This document shows positions 47,714 to 59,935 of a stretch of 64,000 nucleotides of DNA, in pieces. The position numbers were made by a program, and so were the translations under genes. The stretch covers positions 2,790,001 to 2,854,000 of the forward strand of contig NZ_CP128233.1 in NCBI RefSeq assembly GCF_030344915.1, written 5' to 3'. Source of the DNA: Neopusillimonas aromaticivorans. Its GTDB lineage: Bacteria > Pseudomonadota > Gammaproteobacteria > Burkholderiales > Burkholderiaceae_B. Positions within the stretch are counted from its first letter, which is position 1, and each line of letters starts with the position of its first letter. Below the pieces are notes generated by a model, which had not been told where the DNA came from, did no database searches, and saw nothing but the letters and a program-made list of their open reading frames with translations.

Positions 47714-47874
47714 GGTCTTGCCTCGTGGTGTGCCGGCGCCGCCCCGGGGTATGGGGTCGACACGTATTCAACCGGCTATTTTAGCCTTCAGGCGCAACAT
47801 TCTAAAGTGTCGCAGCCCGTTGGGCGTGTCAGTGTCCCCCGGCATGTGTGTGCGGTATACCGGGGAGCCTGAGC

Positions 47875-50678
47875 TTAACCGTTCAGAACGGCCTGCCAAA
47901 GCGCAACAACCGCTTCACGTTCAGCCAGAAACTGGTCGGAGGCCACGCGGGCGATGTCTTGGCCTTGCAGGCGCAGCGCATGCTGGGCCTTGCGAAACTC
48001 CCGATAGGCATCGGCCACCTGGTTCGCCAGCCCAGCGGGAATCAGGCCGGCTTTGGCCGCCAGCCCGAGCAGGGCGATGTTACCCAGGTTGTCGACCAGT
48101 TCGGTGTGGTTACGCGCCTGCGATAACACCAGGTATTGCGTGATGAATTCGATGTCGACCATGCCGCCCTTATCGTGTTTCAGATCAAACAGGTCGGTTT
48201 TGTTGGGGTGGCCTGCCGCGATCTTGTCGCGCATCGTGGTGACCTCATCGCGCAGCTGGGCCGGGTCGCGTGGCAACAGCAAGATTTTTTACGGATGGTT
48301 TCGAAGCGTTCGCCCACCGCGTTGTCGCCTGCGGCAAAACGTGCACGGGTCAGGGCCTGGTGCTCCCAAGGCCAGGCGTGGGTGAGCTGATACTGTTCGA
48401 AGGCGTCCAGGGAAACGGCCAGCACACCGGCATCACCATCGGGGCGCAGACGCAGGTCAATTTCATACAGCCGCCCCGAAGACGTCATGGTTGACAGCCA
48501 CGAGGCCATGCGACGCCCCAGTTTTGCGTAAATTTCTGCAGCGTCGTCACGCGTATCGTCGTACACGAAGACCAGGTCAAGGTCAGAGGCGTAGCCGATT
48601 TCCTTGCCCCCAGGCGACCATAGGCAATTGCGGCAAAGCGGGGCGGTGACAGGTTCTCGAGTGGCTGCCCCTTGGGTTGGACCAGGGGCCAGACGCGCTG
48701 GATGGTTTCAGCCAGCAGCATATCGGCAAGTGCTGACAACTGATCGGCCAGCGCCTCTACGGTAAGGACGCCTCCCAGATCCTGCGCCAGCAGCTGGAAA
48801 CTGATCTGACGCTGGGTATCGCGCATCAGGTTCATCTGTTGTTCGACATCGGGTTGGCCGGATGGTAACAGGCAGGCGTTCAGCTCGCTGTGCATCTGGC
48901 GTGCCAGGCCAGTAAAGTCTGGTGGTGCCATGAGTGACTGCCATTCGATGAGGCTGTCGAGCAGTAGCGGGTATTGCCGCAAATACTGGGCGGCCCAGGG
49001 GCTGGCACCGACAATGCGTGCCACGCGCGCCAGAATTTCAGGGTATTCGGCCAGCAGGGCCATGTAGGGGCTGCGCTGAGCGATTTGCTCAATGAGGTCG
49101 AACAGGCGCACGGCGGTCTGTCCAGGGTTAGCGGTTTTTGCTGCGGTTTCAATAATGCAGGGCAGCAGTGCCTTGAGCCGGCGCCGGCTGGTGGTGGGTA
49201 AACTGCGGACACGATGGCTTTGCAGCAAGCTGTCGATCCGTTGCATGAGGGTGTCGTTGGGTGCACCGAAGTGTCTTTCGATGTGAGCGGCCAGGTTGTC
49301 TGTGGTGGCGACCGATGGCGTCGATGACGGCCCCGTGTCGGGAGTGTCTGGCGCGGGGGCGTCAGTGTCGTCGCCCATTCCGGCCAGTCGGAACGCGTTG
49401 CGGAAGGCGCCGTTCACAAAGGCCCGGTGGGCAGCAAGTGTTTCTTCGAATGCCGCAGGCGACAGCCCCATGGCGGTGGCCAGATCAGCGCGCAATTCGG
49501 GTTGGTGGGGCAGTAAATGGGTTTGTTCGTCTTCGCGGTACTGCAGCAAGTGCTCGGTGCGACGCAAAAATACATAGGCCGACTCAAGTTGACGTGCCAG
49601 GGTTTCGTCAATGACACCGGTGCTGACTTGCTGGTTCAAGGCGCTCAACAGGTTGCGTTTTTGCAGCGAAGGTATGCGCCCACCCCGAATCAGCTGATTC
49701 AGTTGCACCACAAATTCGATTTCCCGGATGCCACCGTCACCTAGTTTGATGTTGTGGGTGGCGTCGATGCCACTGCGTTGGGTGGCGCGCCGGTTCCAGT
49801 CTTCGCGAATCCGTTCGCGCAAAGCCCGCAGGGCGGCCAACGCGTCAAAATCAAAGTATTTCCGGTAGACGAACGGTCGGCGCAATGATTCAAGCTGGGC
49901 AAGCTGGGTAGCCGTGTGGCTGCCGGTAAATGCACTGGCTGGAATAACGCGACCTTTAAGCCAGGCATAGCGCTCCCATTCACGGCCCTGGGTGACCAGG
50001 TAGTTTTCAAGGGCATCCAGGCTCCAGGCCAGGGGCCGGCGTCACCATCAGGACGCAGCCGCAGGTCAGTTCGAAAAACCTGCCCGTTGGCGTCGGGCTC
50101 GGACAGAACCGGCATCATGTTGCGGGTGACCCGCCCGTAGAATTCGTGGTAGCTCAGGCGTCGGCGACCGTCGGTTTCACCTTCTTCGCCGTACAGCATG
50201 ATGAGGTCGATATCAGAGGACACATTCAGTTCGCGTCCGCCGAGTTTTCCCATGCCGATGATGATCATTTCTTGAGGCTGGCCGGTGGCCGGATCAAGCG
50301 GGACGCCATGGGTTCCCGCCAGGTCGGTCGCGACCGTGCGATAGGCCTGACCGACGGCAAGGTCTGCAAAACAGCTCATGGCACCGACGACTTCGGGCAA
50401 CGGGGCCAACCCGTTCAGGTCGCGCACCATCAAGGTGTAGAACACGCGCTCACGCGTCAGGCGTAGCGCACGTCGTAAGGTATCGACGGCAACAGGGGGG
50501 TATCGACATCAGGGCTGCTCTGGGACAGCTCGCCAAACCAGTGATGGATACGGGCATTGTCGAGTGGTGTCTGTGCGGCCTGTTCGAGCCAGGCGATGAA
50601 CTCGGGGTGGGCACCGGCTTTGCGGCGCAAGGCGCCGGACCAGCGCAGGGCGGGGGCCATGGAAGCGTTATGGGACAT
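47875..50678 (-). CDS. glnE: Bifunctional glutamine synthetase adenylyltransferase/deadenylase (frame broken four times)
   Basis: GlnE adds and removes AMP from glutamine synthetase in response to PII. Two nucleotidyltransferase domains are visible: GMGKLGGRELNVSSDIDLI (deadenylase half) and GRLGGKEIGYASDLDLVF (adenylyltransferase half, after repair), separated by a helical region. Breaks: 50495-50500 (six G; seven restore DTPPVAVDTLRRALRLTRE), 50032-50035 (GGGG; five restore DAGPLAWSLDALENYLV), 48607-48611 (five C; six restore GRLGGKEIGYAS) and 48285-48290 (six T; seven restore IRKKILLLPRDPAQL). Restored length is about 935 residues. The start at 50678 overlaps the presumed yhdP start in the opposite direction. 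Confidence 0.93.
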
Positions 50679-53600
50679 GAGAGGGCAAGGGCTCGAGACG
50701 GTGACGCAAAATTCGGGTATAAGACTGCAAAAGATACAGCAAAACCATCGGTTCAGGTAACTACAAAGTCTTTCGTGCGTCAGATCCCAACCCTTCTTCT
50801 TTGGCCAGGTCGTGTGGCACTGGTTCTGTATTTTGCGCTCGCCGCCCTCATTCTCGTCGGGCGTTACTGGGTGCTGCCTACGATTGACCATTGGCGTCCA
50901 TTGATTGAACAGAAGCTTTCGGGTGCCTTGGGCAGTCAGGTGACGCTCGGACAGGTCAGTGCAAACTGGAAGGGTCTTAACCCCTCGTTCGATCTGTCTG
51001 ATATCGTCGTCAAGAATCCGGCAGGCCAGCCCGTATTCAGTTTGCCCCGTGTTGCTGCCCAGCTGGCGTGGTCCAGTCTGATGCGGGGCGAAATTCGCTT
51101 CACTACATTGCAGGCGCAAGGGCTCGAACTGGATGTACGGCGTGACGCCCAGGGCAAAATCTGGCTGATGGGTCAGCCTCTGGAAACGGGGGCTGATACG
51201 CAGACAGCGGCAACGTCACGTCATCCGCTGGCGGCCTGGCTGCTGGAACAGGATCACATTGTCATTGAAGACGCCGGTTTGCGCTGGCGCGACGAGATGC
51301 GGGACGCCCCGGCGCTGGTGCTCGATGATATCGACATACAGTTTGTTCGGGATGCACAGGGCTACCGCGCCAGTCTTCAGCTCAAGGCCCCCGCCGCACT
51401 GGCGGGCACGCTTGATCTTGCGGCACAGCTTGCCTATGTCGATACTTCGCTCGAACTGACCGATCCGGATGCCTGGTCGGGGTTGCTTTATCTGTCGATG
51501 GACGATGTCCAGCCCAGGGCCTGGTCGCCCTGGGTTGATTTTCCCCAGCTTCTGGTCAAAGGCAAAATGGCGGGCCAGTGGTGGGTTGATTTTGGTGCAG
51601 GGCGTGCACCGGTTGTCACGTCCCGTACCGTGATCAATCAGGGGTGTTCCAGTTTGGTGCCGCGCAGTCATCCCGGGCGCAGGTCGAGGATTTTTCGGTT
51701 GATGCGTCCGGCAGCTGGCCTGCCTTCAAGGCGGTTTTCGAAGCGCTGGGCACACCCCAGCAAAGACCCGTACCGGTTTCCCCGAAGAGGCTGTTCAATG
51801 GCGATTGCGTTCCAGTCAGGCGAGCCTGGTCTTGCCGGAGGTGTTTGAGGCTCCGCTGGGGTTGGATCACCTTGAACTCGATGCATCGACGTATCGTGAT
51901 GCTCAAGACCGGCTTGTGCTGAAGGTTCAGCAGGCCCAGGTCATCAGCGCGGCGCTCGATCTGGTCATGCAAGGCCAGTGGCAGGCCGAACCGGGAACCA
52001 GTGGTCGGGCCGACTTTCAAGGGCTGATGCGCCGGGCAACGCTTGGCCAGATCGGTTCGCACCTGCCGGTTACAGTCGATGCCGATGCGCGCGAATGGCT
52101 GGCCCGTGGCTTGCCAGAGGGTCAGTTGCGTAATGCCAGTGTCGTGCTCACGGGTGAGCTTGATCACTTTCCCTTTGGTGAGCAGCCGGACAAGGGGACG
52201 TTCCGCATCGCGGGCCGGTTTGAGGGTACGGACATTGATTATGCGCCGCCAGTGGCGGCGGGTGAACAAATTGGCCCCGTCTGACGGCTGCTGCGGGGGT
52301 TGTGGCGTTGGATAAGGTGGATTTGCGTCTTTTTGCCGATCAGGCCACGGTTATGCCCGAACCCGGGCGCCCCATTATTCTCACCTCGGTCAAGGCACAT
52401 ATCCCGAATATCGAAACCGAGGCCATCCTGACCGTGCAGGGGGATTCAAAAGGGCAGGCTGAAGCCTATCTCGGCCTGGCACGTTCATCGCCGCTGGGTG
52501 GTCTGCTCGACCATGCTCTGGCACAGTCTTCAGCGGATGGCGAGTGGACAGTTCCCCTGAAATTGCGTGTGCCCTTGATGGATACCGATGCGACAACGGT
52601 ACAGGGTGAAATCCATTTTGATGGCGGGGCTGTGGTGATCGATCCGGACGTGCCCAGGTTGTCGAATGTACGTGGGCATTTGAGTTTTTCGGACACCGGC
52701 CTGGATACCCGGACGTTGACGGCCTCTTTTCTGGGGGCCGCTGGCGCTGAAAGGTGGCATCGGCAGAGGTCGTCCGGGGTTGTCATTGCAGGGTCGTCTG
52801 ACCGGCCAGGCGCTGGCCGAGTTTGTTGATCTCAAGGGCATGCGCCGTCTGGCGGGGCGTACCGATTACACGGCGACGGTACAACGCTTGCCGACCCGTC
52901 GCTATGTCATGTCGCTGCAGTCCGACCTGGCCGGCTTGGGTGCCGATTTTCCGATGCCGGTCGGCAAGACCGAACGGGAGGTACTGCCGTTGCGTGCTGA
53001 CTGGGTTCCCGGAAACGATGCACTGACGGCACGGCTCGATGTGAGCCTTGGGGCTGATGTGCGCGTACGTCTGGCGCGTCGTCCGGAACCTGCCAGTCAG
53101 GCCTGGTTCGATGCGGTGGCCATTGGTGTACGTCAAACGCCACTGGTACCGGCGCGCGGGCTGTCGATTGATGCCCGTTATCCGGCGGTGGATGCGGATG
53201 CCTGGCTGGCGATTGTCGATGAGTTCGAAGAGCCGTTGGCGGCAGGTGCGGGTAATAACCGCCCGAAGTCTGGCACGCGCACGTCTGCAAAGTTGCCGTT
53301 GCTGCCCTCGATGCGTCAGCTCCGTGTCCAGTCGGATGCCTTTAGTATCTATGGGCTGGCACTCGATCAGGCTACCCTGAGCGCCAGTCAGCAGGTCCCG
53401 GGGCAGTGGCGTATTGATATCAATTCGTTACAGACAGCTGGTGTGTTGCGCTGGAACGAGGCCCGCCCCAATCAGCCTGAATTCATTGAAGGTCGTTTTG
53501 AGCGTTTGGCGCTGGGCAGTGCGCAGGACGATGATGCTGCACCCGCCACGGATACTTCCACGTCGGCGTCAGATACAACCTCTCGCTTTGACGATTTTGA

Positions 53601-54464
53601 TATTCCGGCACTGAAGCTGGATGTGCGCCAATTTACCTTGTACGGACGCGCATTGGGTGAGTTGTCGGTAACCGGTATCAACGTGGCCGAAGGCAAGGCG
53701 TGGCAGCTGGAAAACCTGTCGCTGCTCAATGAGTCAGCCCGGTTGGCAGGAACGGGGTTATGGCAACTGGATGGGGGCTCAAGGGGCTGACGCTGGATGC
53801 CCAGGTGAAGGTGATCGATCTGGGTGGCTTGCTGACCCGTCTTGGGCATAAAGATGCGGTGTCAGGGGGCGGGCAGTATTGGTGGTCAGTTGCGCTGGGG
53901 CAATATGCCGTGGCAGTTTGAACGGTCGGACATCAGCGGAAAACTGGATGTGGATCTGAAGAAAGGCCGTTTCAGTTCAGTCAATTCGCGTTCTGCCAAA
54001 GTGCTGGAACTGTTGTCATTTCAGTCAATACAACGCATTTTGTCATTCGACCTGAGCCCGGAAGGGATGTTCCGCGAAGGTTATCCCTTTGACGCACTGG
54101 GGGAAGCCTGCTGATCGAGCGTGGCATCATGAGCACGAAAAATTTCAACGTGGATGGCCCGGTCGGGCGCATTACGTTAGGGGGTAACGTCAATCTGGTC
54201 GATGAAACGCTGGGTTTGACGGCGACGGTGGCGCCCAATCTCGACATGAGTGGTGCCGCCCTGGCCGGCATGGTGATCAACCCGATTGTCGGGGTGGGGG
54301 CATTTTTGACGCAGTGGCTGCTCAAGGCACCCTTGTCGCGCGCCATGACGTTGAGCTATCAGGTCACCGGCAAGCTGGATGATCCCAAGCTGACCGAGGT
54401 GGCTGCCCAAACGAAGTCGGCCGAGAACAACGCCCAGGGCCGGGAAGGTACCACGACGCCATAA
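50670..54464 (+). CDS. yhdP: YhdP-family AsmA-like protein (frame broken at seven places)
   Basis: A very large envelope protein with one N-terminal helix (ALVLYFALAALILVGRYWVLP) and a repeating beta-groove. YhdP-type proteins carry phospholipids to the outer membrane. Breaks: 51641-51644, 51755-51758, 52275-52278, about 52733-52739 (two bases), 53773-53777, 53865-53869 (two bases) and 54099-54103; each is in a G or C run. Restored length is about 1267 residues, in line with E. coli YhdP. The start is uncertain: ATG 50670 has GGAAG 4 bases upstream but lies inside the glnE start region, while GTG 50775 is closer to the helix. The C-terminal domain (NFNVDGPVGRITLGGNVNL, ALAGMVINPIVGVGAFLTQ) is typical. 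Confidence 0.88.
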
Positions 54465-54470
54465 AAGAAG

Positions 54471-54511
54471 GGGTTGGCCCTCGCTGCACATGGCTAAGCG
54501 CGGGCCAACCC
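54471..54511 (-). terminator. Hairpin between yhdP and gdhA
   Basis: GGGTTGGCCC (54471-54480) pairs with GGGCCAACCC (54502-54511). On the minus strand it is followed by CTTCTTTTAT, so it fits best as the gdhA terminator; the plus strand lacks a clear T tract. Confidence 0.65.
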
Positions 54512-54541
54512 TATCTTGCGGTTCACGATGTCGGACTCCGG

Positions 54542-55882
54542 TTAGTAAACACCTTGCTGCAGCATGGCGTCGGCTACCTTGACGAAACCGGCAATATTTG
54601 CGCCGTCAACATAGTTGACACCGCTGGCACGCTGACCGTAGCGTACGCAGTTCTCGTGGATATCGCGCATGATTGCATGGAGCTTGTGATCGACTTCGTC
54701 ACGGGTCCATGACAAACGTGCGGCGTTCTGGCTCATTTCAAGGCCTGATACGGCGACACCGCCGGCGTTGCTGGCTTTGCCCGGTGCGTACAATACGCCG
54801 GCTTCGATGAACGCATCGGCGGCTTCGATGGTAGAAGGCATGTTGGCGCCTTCCGAAATGCAGCGAACACCATTTTTGATCAGTGTCCTGGCATCATCGA
54901 GTTCAAGTTCGTTCTGGGTTGCGCAGGGCATGGCAACGTCAACAGGCACGTGCCAGGGGCGTTTGCCTTCTTCGTAGGTGACACCGGCTTCTTTGGCGTA
55001 TGTCGACAGGCGCTCGCGGCGGTTGTTCTTGATGTCCATGAGCAGTTCAAGCTTTTCGGGCGTGAAGCCGGCCGGGTCAACAACACAACCATTCGAGTCA
55101 GAAACCGTAACGACTTTGGCACCGATCTGCATGCATTTTTCAATGGCATACTGGGCAACGTTACCCGAGCCTGAGACTGAAACTGTCAAGCCGTCAAGTG
55201 ACTGACCCACGTGTTTGAGCATTTCTTCCGCGAAGTAAACGGTACCGTAACCGGTCGCTTCCGGACGAATCAGGCTGCCGCCAAAGGTCAGACCTTTGCC
55301 GGTGAATACACTGGCTGACGAGTTTGACAGTTTTTTCATCATGCCGGCCATGAAACCGACTTCACGTGCACCCACGCCGATATCGCCGGCAGGGACGTCG
55401 GTGTCGGGGCCCAGATGGCGATACAGTTCGATGATGAGTGCCTGGCAGAAGCGCATGACTTCGCCGTCAGACTTGCCTTTGGGGTCAAAATCCGAACCCC
55501 CTTTGCCGCCGCCCATAGGCAGGGTCGTAAGCGCGTTCTTGAAGGTCTGTTCGAACGCCAGGAACTTGAGGATGGACAGGTTGACCGATGGGTGAAAACG
55601 CATCCCGCCCTTGAAGGGGCCGATGGCCGCGTTGTGCTGGATACGGAAGGCACGGTTGGTTTGAACCTGGCCCTTGTCGTCGACCCAAGAGACACGGAAC
55701 TGAATGACGCGTTCGGGTTCGACCAGACGGTACAGCAGGCCCTGTTCGGCATACCGCGGGTTCTGTTCGATGAACGGCCAGAGCGAATTCATGACCTCTT
55801 TGACGGCCTGCATGAACTCAGGCTGGTTGGGGTCACGCGCCTGGACCTGTTCCAGGAACTGGTTGAGACTGGGTAGTTTCAT
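54542..55882 (-). CDS. gdhA: NADP-specific glutamate dehydrogenase
   Basis: A 446-residue hexameric-type enzyme that aminates 2-oxoglutarate. It has KGGMRFHPSVNLSILKFLAFEQTFKNALT, PMGGGKGGSDFDPKG with the catalytic lysine, DIGVGAREVGFM and the Rossmann segment VSVSGSGNVAQYAIEK. The length and sequence are of the NADP-dependent bacterial class. The frame is intact. It is monocistronic. Confidence 0.96.
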   Translation of the reverse strand: MKLPSLNQFLEQVQARDPNQPEFMQAVKEVMNSLWPFIEQNPRYAEQGLLYRLVEPERVIQFRVSWVDDKGQVQTNRAFRIQHNAAIGPFKGGMRFHPSVNLSILKFLAFEQTFKNALTTLPMGGGKGGSDFDPKGKSDGEVMRFCQALIIELYRHLGPDTDVPAGDIGVGAREVGFMAGMMKKLSNSSASVFTGKGLTFGGSLIRPEATGYGTVYFAEEMLKHVGQSLDGLTVSVSGSGNVAQYAIEKCMQIGAKVVTVSDSNGCVVDPAGFTPEKLELLMDIKNNRRERLSTYAKEAGVTYEEGKRPWHVPVDVAMPCATQNELELDDARTLIKNGVRCISEGANMPSTIEAADAFIEAGVLYAPGKASNAGGVAVSGLEMSQNAARLSWTRDEVDHKLHAIMRDIHENCVRYGQRASGVNYVDGANIAGFVKVADAMLQQGVY

Positions 55883-56042
55883 TTGGCTGTTTTTCTTAAG
55901 TTGCTCACGCAGGACACCCCGGAGGGTTACCCTTGTGATTGATAACGAGAGAAAGAAACGTAATTTCTTTTGACTGTTATTGTTTTTTGGCTGGTTTCAG
56001 CCCGTGGATGCCGCCTGGCGAAACAGTCATCGTCAAGATGCA

Positions 56043-56068
56043 CTGAGCCTCTCGGTTGAGAGGCTCAG
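56043..56068 (-). terminator. Hairpin downstream of rho
   Basis: A perfect 11-bp stem CTGAGCCTCTC/GAGAGGCTCAG with a GGTT loop lies 12 bases after the rho stop. There is no T tract on the minus strand, so its role as an intrinsic terminator is uncertain. The remaining bases up to gdhA show nothing else. Confidence 0.5.
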
Positions 56069-56079
56069 GGGCATGAAAT

Positions 56080-57336
56080 TTATTTTTTCATCATGTCAAA
56101 GAACTCTGCGTTGTTCTTTGTGGCGCGGATTTTGTCCAGGATGAATTCCATCGCGGCGACCTCATCCATGTCGTGAATGAATTTACGCAGTACCCAGATT
56201 TTCTGGAGCAGGTCGGGCTTGATCAGGAGCTCTTCGCGGCGGGTGCCGGATTTGTTCAGGTTGATGGCCGGGTAGACGCGTTTTTCGGCCAGACGGCGTT
56301 CGAGGTGAACCTCGGAGTTGCCGGTACCTTTGAATTCTTCGTAAATCACTTCGTCCATGCGGCTGCCGGTTTCGATCAGGGCCGTACCGATGATGGTCAG
56401 CGAGCCGCCTTCCTCGAGATTGCGTGCCGCACCGAAGAAGCGTTTCGGACGTTGCAGGGCGTTGGCATCGACACCGCCGGTCAATACTTTGCCCGACGAA
56501 GGCACCACAGTGTTGTAGGCACGCGCCAGACGGGTGATCGAGTCAAGCAAGATGACGACGTCTTTTTTCAGTTCAACCAGGCGCTTGGCTTTTTCAATGA
56601 CCATTTCAGCCACTTGCACGTGGCGTGTAGCGGGCTCGTCGAAGGTCGAGGCCACCACTTCACCTCGCACCGTGCGTTGCATTTCAGTCACCTCTTCAGG
56701 GCGTTCGTCGACCAGAAGTACGATGACGACAGCGTCGGGGTAGTTGGTGGTGATGGAATGCGCAATGTGCTGCATGATGACCGTTTTACCCGACTTGGGG
56801 CTGGCCACGATAAGGGCGCGCTGGCCTTTGCCGATGGGGGCAAAGATATCCATGATGCGACCGGTGATGTTTTCTTCGCTTTTGATATCGCGTTCGAGCG
56901 TCATGACCTGGTTGGGGTGCAACGGGGTCAGGTTCTCGAACATGATGCGGTGTTTGATGGCCTCGGGCTGCATGCCGTTGACCTTGTCGACCTTGACCAG
57001 CGCAAAATAGCGCTCGCCGTCTTTGGGGACACGGACCTCACCTTCGATGGAGTCACCCGTATGCAGGTTGAAACGGCGGATTTGCGACGGCGAGATGTAG
57101 ATGTCGTCGGTGCTGGCCAGATAAGACGTTTCAGGAGAACGCAAAAAGCCGAAGCCGTCGGGCAGCACTTCGAGCACGCCGTCGCCGAAGATCTGTTCGC
57201 CCTGTTTGGCGCGACGCTTCATGATGGCAAACATGATTTCCTGTTTGCGCAGGCGGCTTGCGTTGTCGATGTCCAGACTGGCGGCCATTTCGAGCAGCTG
57301 CGAAACGTGCAGCGCTTTGAGTTCTGTGAGATGCAT
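56080..57336 (-). CDS. rho: Transcription termination factor Rho
   Basis: The 418-residue hexameric RNA helicase has the N-terminal Rho-N and cold-shock RNA-binding domain (GFGFLRSPETSYLASTDDIYISPSQIRRF), the P-loop ASPKSGKT, the Q-loop and the R-loop region (ALIETGSRMDEVIYEEFKGTGNSE). Length is exactly typical. It starts 80 bp downstream of trxA on the same strand. The frame is intact. Confidence 0.98.
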   Translation of the reverse strand: MHLTELKALHVSQLLEMAASLDIDNASRLRKQEIMFAIMKRRAKQGEQIFGDGVLEVLPDGFGFLRSPETSYLASTDDIYISPSQIRRFNLHTGDSIEGEVRVPKDGERYFALVKVDKVNGMQPEAIKHRIMFENLTPLHPNQVMTLERDIKSEENITGRIMDIFAPIGKGQRALIVASPKSGKTVIMQHIAHSITTNYPDAVVIVLLVDERPEEVTEMQRTVRGEVVASTFDEPATRHVQVAEMVIEKAKRLVELKKDVVILLDSITRLARAYNTVVPSSGKVLTGGVDANALQRPKRFFGAARNLEEGGSLTIIGTALIETGSRMDEVIYEEFKGTGNSEVHLERRLAEKRVYPAINLNKSGTRREELLIKPDLLQKIWVLRKFIHDMDEVAAMEFILDKIRATKNNAEFFDMMKK

Positions 57337-57416
57337 GAGGGGAGAGAAGGGAAATTGAGCAGGTCGTGGCAGGCCTGGACAGGCCTGCGCGCAAGTTAAA
57401 ACGGTGGTTTAGGGGA

Positions 57417-57742
57417 TCAAACAGCCTCGTCGAGGAAGTTGCCCAGTTGTGATTTGGTGAGCGCGCCGACTTTGGTGGCAACCGCTTTGCCGTCTTTGAA
57501 CAGCATGAGGGTTGGAATGCCACGCACGCCAAATTTGGCAGCGGTGTCGGGGTTTTCGTCAACGTTCAGCTTCGCAATAGTAACACGGCCTTCGTACTGT
57601 TTCGCAGCGTCGTCGAGCAGGGGGCGATCATTTTGCAGGGGCCGCACCAGGCGGCCCAATAGTCGACCAGTACAGGGCCGCCGGCATTCAGGACATCGGT
57701 GTCGAAGCTGGCGTCGGTTACGTTTTTGATGAGTTCGCTCAT
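57417..57742 (-). CDS. trxA: Thioredoxin (frame broken once)
   Basis: A 108-residue thioredoxin with WCGPC in DYWAAWCGPCKMIAP. The frame breaks at 57620-57624 (five G on the plus strand; six restore MIAPLLDDAAKQYEGRV). NVDENPDTAAKFGVRGIPTLMLFKDG with the cis-proline follows. Start MSELIKNVTDASF. The trxA-rho pair is standard in proteobacteria. Confidence 0.96.
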
Positions 57743-57893
57743 GGTATTGGAAAAAATGTTTGATGAAAATTCTTTGTAAAGCATAACATCCAGCGGCTTT
57801 TCCTGACTATAGGGTTAACTGAGGTCGAACGACAGGTTCGGCTGAAGTCAGGCAAAATACTGTTTTTTCGTCCACCTGATTTTTGGGGCAGAT

Positions 57894-59855
57894 TTGGCTA
57901 CAACACCGCATTACGACGAAGCATCCATCCGGGTTCTGAAGGGCTTGAGCCCGTGCGCCAGCGCCCGGGCATGTATACACGCACTGAAAACCCGCTGCAT
58001 ATTCTGCAAGAGGTCATTGATAACGCGGCCGATGAGGCGCTTGCGGGTTATGGCACACAAATCAATGTCACGTTGCATATCGACGGCAGTGTTTCCGTGG
58101 AAGATGACGGGCGCGGCATTCCCGTGGGGTTGCACCCGGAAGAGCAGGTGCCCGTGGTCGAAATTGTCTTTACCCGACTGCATGCCGGGGGAAGTTCGAC
58201 AAGAAAGCGGGCGGTGCCTATGCGTTTTCCGGTGGCTTGCACGGTGTCGGGGTGTCGGTAACCAATGCCTTGTCGTCACGGCTTGACGTCGAGGTCATGC
58301 GCGATGCCATGATGCACCGATTGGTATTCCAGCACGGCGACGTTGCCGAACCGCTGCAGCCTGTGCAGCCGGTGGCGAAGAAAAAACCGGTACGCGGGTG
58401 CGGGTCTGGCCCGACGCCAAATACTTTGATTCAGCCACCATTCCCATGGCCGAACTGGTCCATTCCTTGCGCAGCAAAGCGGTGTTGCTCAGTGGCATCA
58501 AAGTTACGCTGCTGGTTGAAAAGACCGGTGAAAGGCGTGAGTGGCAATACGCCGATGGTTTGCGCGGCTACCTCGATGAGGCGTTGGGCGAGGCCGAGCG
58601 CATCGTTCCGTTGTTCGAGGGGCGCCAGTACGCCGGTGCCGACGACGACAGTTTCTCTGAGGGCGAGGGCGCTCATTGGGCGGTGGTCTGGACGACCGAG
58701 GGCAATGTCGTGCGTGAATCGTACGTGAACCTCATCCCTACCCCGGCCGGGGGCACCCACGAAGCCGGCCTGCGCGACGGTTTGTTCAATGCCGTCAAAT
58801 CGTTTGCCGAACTGCATAACCTCATTCCGAAAGGGGTGCGGCTGTTGCCCGAAGACGTGTTTGCGCGGGCCAGTTTCGTGCTTTCCGCCAAAGTGCTTGA
58901 TCCGCAGTTTCAGGGGCAAATCAAAGAGCGTCTGAACAGTCGTGATGCCGTACGTCTGGTCGGCAATTTCGTCAAGAATGCGCTTGAGCTTGTACTGCAC
59001 GCCAATGTTGAGGCGGGCAAAAAACTGGCTGAAAGCGCTATTCGTCAGGCCCAGGCACGTGCGCGCTCGGCGCAGAAAGTCGAAAAGCGCAAAAGTTCAG
59101 GGGTGGCCGTGCTGCCCGGCAAACTGACCGATTGCGAGTCGTCCGATACCGCCCGTACCGAGCTGTTTCTGGTCGAAGGCGATTCAGCCGGCGGTTCTGC
59201 CAAAATGGGTCGTGACAAGGCGTTCCAGGCGATTTTGCCGTTGCGTGGCAAGGTGCTCAATTCCTGGGAGGTCGATCGCGACCGTCTGTTTGCCAACAAT
59301 GAAATTCACGATATTTCGGTGGCCATCGGTGTCGATCCGCATGGCCCCGAAGATACGGTTGACCTGTCGGGCCTGCGTTACGGTCGCATCTGTATTTTGT
59401 CGGATGCCGATGTGGACGGCTCGCACATCCAGGTGCTGCTGCTCACGCTGTTTTTCAGGCATTTTCCGCGCCTGGTCGAAGCCGGTCATGTGTACATTGC
59501 CCGCCCGCCCTTGTTCCGGGTCGATGTGCCGGCGCTGGGCAAGCGTCCGGCGCGCAAGCTGTATTGCCTTGATCAGGGCGAGCTTGAGGCCGTGCAAGAC
59601 AAACTGCGTACCGAAGGCGTGCGTGAAGGCTCCTGGAGCATCAGCCGCTTCAAGGGTCTGGGTGAAATGAGCGCAGAGCAGTTGTGGGAGACCACGATGA
59701 ACCCCGATACGCGTCGCCTGACGGTTGTCAGCTGTGGCGAACTGGGGGTAGCCGGCACCATTGACATGTTTGACATGCTGATGGGCAAGGGTGAGTCGGC
59801 CCAGCGTCGCGCGTGGCTTGAAGAAAAAGGCAATCTGGCCGATGTCGATGTGTAA
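57894..59855 (+). CDS. parE: DNA topoisomerase IV subunit B (frame broken three times)
   Basis: ParE is the ATPase subunit of topoisomerase IV. It has RQRPGMYT, EVIDNAADEALAG (Bergerat fold), GLHGVGVSVTNAL, the TOPRIM motif LFLVEGDSAGGSAKMGRD and the metal site ILSDADVDGSHI. The start is apparently TTG at 57894. Breaks: 57945-57947 (TTGAG; TTGGAG restores KGLEPVRQRPGMYT), 58187-58191 (five G; six restore AGGKFDKKAGGAYAFS) and 58381-58386 (six A; seven restore KKKTGTRVRVWPDAKYFDS). Restored length is 654. It is followed by parC. Confidence 0.95.
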
Positions 59856-59935
59856 GGCGCGCCCACGGCCTGAAACGCGCGTCTGCCGGGCCATGTTGAG
59901 GCTCAAACAATTAAACACGCAGGACTATTGATTTG

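Noticed and set aside
47836..47865. CCCCGG/CCGGGG hairpin as a glnE terminator
   Set aside because: The loop is long (about 17 nt) and no T tract follows on either strand.
56173..57399. A 408-codon open frame antisense to rho
   Set aside because: It lies entirely over rho, which is intact and of exact family length; the antisense product has no known motif.
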